From Spirosoma pollinicola (GTDB taxonomy: Bacteria; Bacteroidota; Bacteroidia; Cytophagales; Spirosomataceae), in contig NZ_CP025096.1 of assembly GCF_002831565.1 (NCBI RefSeq), positions 434,001 to 498,000 on the forward strand: 64,000 bases of DNA. Reading direction: 5' to 3'. The number at the start of each line of letters is the position of its first letter. Position 1 is the stretch's first letter. Of this stretch, positions 60,846-64,000 are shown piece after piece. Under the pieces are notes generated by a model that saw only the letters and a list, made by a program, of their open reading frames with translations, was not told the origin of the DNA and made no database searches. The position numbers and the translations under genes are program-made.

Positions 60846-61253
60846 CTACAAGGTACGCGAAAATCTGGCATAGGGAATAGGCCCTTTGTAGAATACTTCG
60901 CTAACGGCCTCCATCCCAAACCGACGGTAAAAGTCGGCCGCATCCAACCGGGCATCGCACCAGAGTGTACTAGCCCCTAAGCGTTGGGCTTCGGCCATTA
61001 CATGGTTTAACAAGAGCGTTCCCACACCCTGCCGCTGGCAATCGGGCCGGGCCGCAAATTTGCGAAAGCGACTTTCCGGCCCATTGACAAATAGAGAAAT
61101 TACGGCAATCAACTCGTCGTTCCGATAAGCTCCAAAATGGTATCCGTCACTGTCATTCTCAACTTTTACGTACTCAAGGAGCTTGTCGGGCCAAAGCACC
61201 GAGTGGCGCAATGCATACGTTTGTTCGGGAGTAATGGACTGAATATGAATCAT
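60846..61253 (-). CDS. GNAT-family N-acetyltransferase
   Basis: The 135-residue protein shows the GNAT acetyl-CoA site RPDCQRQGVGTLLLNHVMAE (Q/RxxGxG/A) and a C-terminal ADFYRRFGMEAVSE. It starts at an ATG one base after the upstream dehydratase stop, so the two are co-transcribed. Substrate not identifiable. Confidence 0.9.
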   Translation of the reverse strand: MIHIQSITPEQTYALRHSVLWPDKLLEYVKVENDSDGYHFGAYRNDELIAVISLFVNGPESRFRKFAARPDCQRQGVGTLLLNHVMAEAQRLGASTLWCDARLDAADFYRRFGMEAVSEVFYKGPIPYARFSRTL

Positions 61254-61254
61254 G

Positions 61255-62202
61255 TTAAAACGGCAGCTTTCCTAAATCGACGTTTCCCCCCGTCAGAATA
61301 ATCCCGATTTTTTGACCGGCAAACTGATCTTTGTGTTTGAATACAGCGGCCAACGGAACGGCGCATGAGGGTTCAATAATGATTTTCATCCGCTCCCAAA
61401 CCAGCCGCATAGCCGCTATAATCTCGGGGTCCGAAACGGTCAAAATATCGGTAACGTGTGTCCGAATAATAGCTAATGTCCGTTCGCTGAGGCTCGTCAT
61501 CAGGCCATCGGCAATGGTATTAATATAAGGCGCTTTTTCAACATGGCCGCTTCGAAAGGATAAAACGGCATCGGCTGCACCCTCCGGCTCCCCGGCAATA
61601 ATACGGGTTGTTGGCGATAGATAATGAGTCGACAGAGCCGTTCCACTCAGTAGTCCTCCCCCACCAACGGGTGCCAGAATAACATCAAAATTTTGGTCCT
61701 GTCCGAAATCTTCAATAAGCTCCTTGGCGGCTGTGGCTTGTCCGGCAATAACCCGATCATCGTCGAACGGGTGTACCAGTACCGCACCGGTGCGCTCCAT
61801 TACCTTACGAACACCGGCCTCACGAGCCTCCAGTGTGGGTTCGCACTCAATGATTTCGGCACCGTATCCCCGAACAGCATCTTTTTTAACCTGTGGCGCC
61901 GTGCGGGGCATAACGATATAAGCGGGCATACCCAACTGCCGGGCGGCAAAGGCTACAGCCTGGGCGTGGTTGCCCGATGAGTGCGTCGTAACGGCTGATC
62001 CTTCTTTATTTTGCGCTACCTGTAACACAGCATTTAATCCGCCCCGCGCTTTAAATGCACCTATTTTCTGAAAGTTTTCGCACTTGAAAAACAACTCGGC
62101 CCCGGCGCGGTCGTTAATGGTTTGGTTCGTTAGTACGGCCGTGCGGTGGATGTGTGGCCGAATGCGGTCGTGCGCTTCCTGAATAGTATCGATTGTAATC
62201 AT
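61255..62202 (-). CDS. Threonine/serine dehydratase or serine racemase (PLP)
   Basis: This 315-residue fold-type II PLP enzyme lacks the ACT regulatory domain of biosynthetic IlvA. The Schiff-base Lys is in KIGAFKARGG, then TTHSSGNHAQA and the phosphate-binding PVGGGGLLSG. ILTGGNVDLGKL is at the C-terminus. It may be a catabolic threonine dehydratase or a serine racemase/dehydratase. The ATG is at 62200-62202. Its divergent partner is the TIM-barrel gene, with an inverted repeat 11 bases upstream. Confidence 0.9.
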   Translation of the reverse strand: MITIDTIQEAHDRIRPHIHRTAVLTNQTINDRAGAELFFKCENFQKIGAFKARGGLNAVLQVAQNKEGSAVTTHSSGNHAQAVAFAARQLGMPAYIVMPRTAPQVKKDAVRGYGAEIIECEPTLEAREAGVRKVMERTGAVLVHPFDDDRVIAGQATAAKELIEDFGQDQNFDVILAPVGGGGLLSGTALSTHYLSPTTRIIAGEPEGAADAVLSFRSGHVEKAPYINTIADGLMTSLSERTLAIIRTHVTDILTVSDPEIIAAMRLVWERMKIIIEPSCAVPLAAVFKHKDQFAGQKIGIILTGGNVDLGKLPF

Positions 62203-62212
62203 TGATCAACGG

Positions 62213-62281
62213 CTCAAACAGGCTCCGGCTGTTTGTATGGGTATTACTAACCTGATGTCAAACAGCCAGAGCCTGTTTGAG
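62213..62281. repeat. Inverted repeat of two CAAACAG-N7-CTGTTTG hairpins
   Basis: The arms 62213-62235 and 62259-62281 match at 22 of 23 bases with a 23-base spacer. Each arm is itself a CAAACAG-N7-CTGTTTG hairpin. It lies between divergent starts (62202 and 62444), so it is not a terminator. Confidence 0.85.
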
Positions 62282-62366
62282 TCGTTTTCAGATTCAGGCA
62301 AATTACGGAAGAAAACCATTCGGTATCGTTAAACTTACGGTCCGCATCCAAATCGAATGAGTAATT

Positions 62367-62374
62367 TATCTTTG
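62367..62374 (+). promoter_or_regulatory. Possible -7 element of the TIM-barrel gene
   Basis: TATCTTTG matches TAnnTTTG exactly, 69 bases before the ATG. I see no -33 TTTG. Confidence 0.3.
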
Positions 62375-62443
62375 TTTTATTTCTTTGTTCGGTAAGCAGT
62401 CGTTTGCTTTCCCAAAACTCACTTCTCGTAAACCCGTTTCGTT

Positions 62444-63370
62444 ATGACCTCCGATCGTCGTACATTTTTGAAACAAGCTGCTGGCTCATTGGCTGGCATG
62501 GCTATTATGCCGACTGTTTTTGCCGAAGCTCCCATGAAAAAGATGTTTTTCGACATCTCGCTGGCCGAATGGTCATTGCATAAAGCGTTGTTCGCCAAAA
62601 AGATCACGAACCTGGACTTCCCCGGTATTGCCCGGAAAGAGTTCGACATCAGCATTGTCGAGTATGTGAACCAGTTCTTTAAAGACAAAGCGCAGGATAA
62701 AACGTACCTCAACGACCTGCTTACCCGCTGTAAAGACAATGGTATAACCAACAACCTGATCATGATTGATGGCGAAGGTAATCTGGGCGCTTCTGATGCC
62801 GCCGAACGTGCCAAAGCCGTTGAAAATCACCACCGATGGGTTGAATGTGCTAAATACCTGGGCTGTAAAACCATTCGGGTCAATGCCGCCGGGCAGGGTA
62901 CAGCCGAAGAGGTTTCTAAAGCGGCCGTTGATGGGCTGAGCAAGCTGGGCGAATTTGCCAAAACGATGAACATCAACGTTATCGTTGAAAACCACGGTGG
63001 TTACTCCTCAAACGGGCAGTGGCTTTCGGGGGTAATGAAGCAGGTAGGCATGAAAAACGTAGGCACGTTACCTGACTTTGGCAACTTCTGTCTCAAACGG
63101 GGCGAAGGACACGCCTGCGCCGAAGAATACGATCGCTACAAAGGCACCGCCGAGCTAATGCCGTTTGCTAAAGGCGCATCGGCTAAATTCTATGACTTCG
63201 ATGCGAGTGGTAATTGCGTTGAAACCGACTATAACCGGATCATGAAAATTGTGAAAGACAGCGGCTTCAAAGGCATTATCGGTATCGAATATGAAGGCGA
63301 CAAACTAGAGGAATACGCTGGTATTCGGCAAGCCAAAGCTGTTTTGGAGCGCGTTGGTCCAACGGTTTAA
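62444..63370 (+). CDS. Tat-exported TIM-barrel sugar isomerase/epimerase-like protein
   Basis: The 308-residue protein begins with a twin-arginine signal (SDRRTFLKQAAGS, cleaved near VFAEA). The body is a xylose-isomerase-like TIM barrel: FFDISLAEWSLHKALF, NLIMIDGEGNLG, KTIRVNAAGQGTAEE, INVIVENHGGYSSNG, GTLPDFGNF, GIIGIEYEGD. The Glu in VIVENHGG and the Asp in LPDFGN are likely metal ligands. The substrate is unknown. A long palindrome follows. Confidence 0.88.
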   Translation: MTSDRRTFLKQAAGSLAGMAIMPTVFAEAPMKKMFFDISLAEWSLHKALFAKKITNLDFPGIARKEFDISIVEYVNQFFKDKAQDKTYLNDLLTRCKDNGITNNLIMIDGEGNLGASDAAERAKAVENHHRWVECAKYLGCKTIRVNAAGQGTAEEVSKAAVDGLSKLGEFAKTMNINVIVENHGGYSSNGQWLSGVMKQVGMKNVGTLPDFGNFCLKRGEGHACAEEYDRYKGTAELMPFAKGASAKFYDFDASGNCVETDYNRIMKIVKDSGFKGIIGIEYEGDKLEEYAGIRQAKAVLERVGPTV

Positions 63371-63377
63371 AAGGTAA

Positions 63378-63485
63378 TGCGAACCTAGCGCGGACGTCTC
63401 GTCCGCGTAGCCAAAGGCTAATTCTGTAGTTAATTAAACTAGTTAGCCTTCGGCTACGCGAACGAGACGTCCGCGCTAGGTCGCA
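63378..63485. repeat. Compound palindrome (38-bp arms)
   Basis: The arms 63384-63421 and 63443-63480 match at 36 of 38 bases around a 21-base spacer. Five more pairs outside an unpaired A (TGCGA/TCGCA) extend it. Each arm contains the self-complementary CGCGGAC-GTCTC-GTCCGCG. It lies between two rightward genes. Confidence 0.9.
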
Positions 63486-63522
63486 CACGCCACTTTTTTG
63501 GCTAATTTATTGTTCAAAAATC

Positions 63523-64000
63523 ATGTCAACCACGCAACAATCCTTCAACGTCAGTTTTATTGGCAATGAGCCCGCTCCGGGCGATGGCAACCTATTTCGC
63601 GCGTTTGCGCCCGCCCGTCACGAGAACCTTGCCGACGAGTTTGCGAACGTTTCTCCCGAACAAGCGGATCAGGCCGTTACCAAAGCTGCCGAAGCGTTCC
63701 CCATTTACATCAAACTTATGCCTGCCCAACGGGCTGATTTTTTAGATGCCATTGCCTCCGAGCTGGAAGCATTGGGCGACGAACTCATCGAACGGGCAGT
63801 TCTTGAAAGTGGTCTGCCAACAGGCCGTATTTCGGGCGAACGGGGTCGCACAACAGGGCAGTTGCGTATGTTTGCTAACCTGCTCCGCGAGGGTTCGTGG
63901 GTCGACGCCCGTATTAATCCGGCCATGCCCGACCGCCAGCCATTACCCCGCACCGATTTGCGCCGGATGCTGGTGCCAATTGGCCCTGTAGTAGTCTTTG
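63523..64000 (+). CDS. Aldehyde dehydrogenase, N-terminal part
   Basis: The frame is open from the ATG at 63523 to the window edge (159 codons). It begins STTQQSFNVSFIGNEPAPGD and carries FRAFAPARHENL, VLESGLPTGRISGERGRTTG and LRRMLVPIGPVVVF. These match NADP-dependent alpha-ketoglutaric semialdehyde (2,5-dioxovalerate) dehydrogenases, which act in sugar-acid and hydroxyproline breakdown. The catalytic Cys/Glu lie beyond the window. Confidence 0.85.
   Translation, partial: MSTTQQSFNVSFIGNEPAPGDGNLFRAFAPARHENLADEFANVSPEQADQAVTKAAEAFPIYIKLMPAQRADFLDAIASELEALGDELIERAVLESGLPTGRISGERGRTTGQLRMFANLLREGSWVDARINPAMPDRQPLPRTDLRRMLVPIGPVVVF

Noticed and set aside
1..64000. tRNA, rRNA, CRISPR array, insertion sequence or prophage
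   Set aside because: I found no cloverleaf, no regularly spaced repeats, no transposase, integrase or phage structural gene on either strand.

Overview
The window is chromosomal DNA of a Bacteroidota bacterium, most likely a Spirosoma-like member of the Cytophagales. The evidence is a SusC/SusD pair, CarboxypepD-regulatory/DUF5686 and DUF6600 proteins, TAnnTTTG-type -7 promoter elements, weak Shine-Dalgarno sequences with several TTG/GTG starts, lipoproteins with short lipoboxes, and roughly balanced GC with AT-rich intergenic gaps. I see no rRNA, tRNA, CRISPR array, insertion sequence or prophage.

Layout. 1-7.2 kb: a truncated secreted DNA/RNA nuclease, a BaiN/HI0933-type flavoprotein, then a leftward housekeeping block in transcription order truA, ftsX, DUF3098, uppP, truB, ribF. 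7.3-15.7 kb: a DUF6600 low-complexity exported protein, MscS, CorA, an amidase, isochorismate synthase (menaquinone), two small acidic ORFs, a GH130 phosphorylase and a DUF6624 protein. 15.8-21.1 kb: an exported S9 peptidase, a lipoprotein and a lipase-like lipoprotein. 21.4-34.8 kb: a stress-type island (OmpA/glycine-zipper lipoprotein, DUF2945, DUF3140, DUF2383, GlgX, DUF3891, a PPOX-fold stress protein, a YdaT-like protein, lmo0937-type and two YtxH proteins). It is interleaved with a receiver-PAS-kinase, two stand-alone receivers and an NtrC-type sigma-54 activator. Several of these genes carry sigma-54-like -24 boxes.

35-50 kb: an orphan RND-type adaptor, DUF4242, a membrane pyrophosphatase fused to a C-terminal OmpA domain, a beta-propeller/amidohydrolase, SusC, SusD and a PIG-L deacetylase. 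50.6-64 kb: FdhD, DUF5686, GH88, an SGNH-like protein lacking the nucleophilic serine, an ECF sigma factor overlapping a probable dual-membrane-spanning anti-sigma factor with an outer-membrane barrel, a sorbosone-dehydrogenase-like lipoprotein, a small secreted protein, a dehydratase-GNAT pair, a Tat-exported TIM-barrel protein, and the start of an aldehyde dehydrogenase.

The intergenic DNA is rich in long inverted repeats (arms of 19-38 bp, several perfect). Some look like terminators. Others lie in divergent or 5' regions, have arms that are themselves small hairpins, and include a module (CAAACAG-N7-CTGTTTG) present three times. The best candidates for something beyond routine annotation are the sigma/dual-membrane anti-sigma pair, the pyrophosphatase-OmpA fusion, the possible sigma-54-linked stress island and these palindromes.
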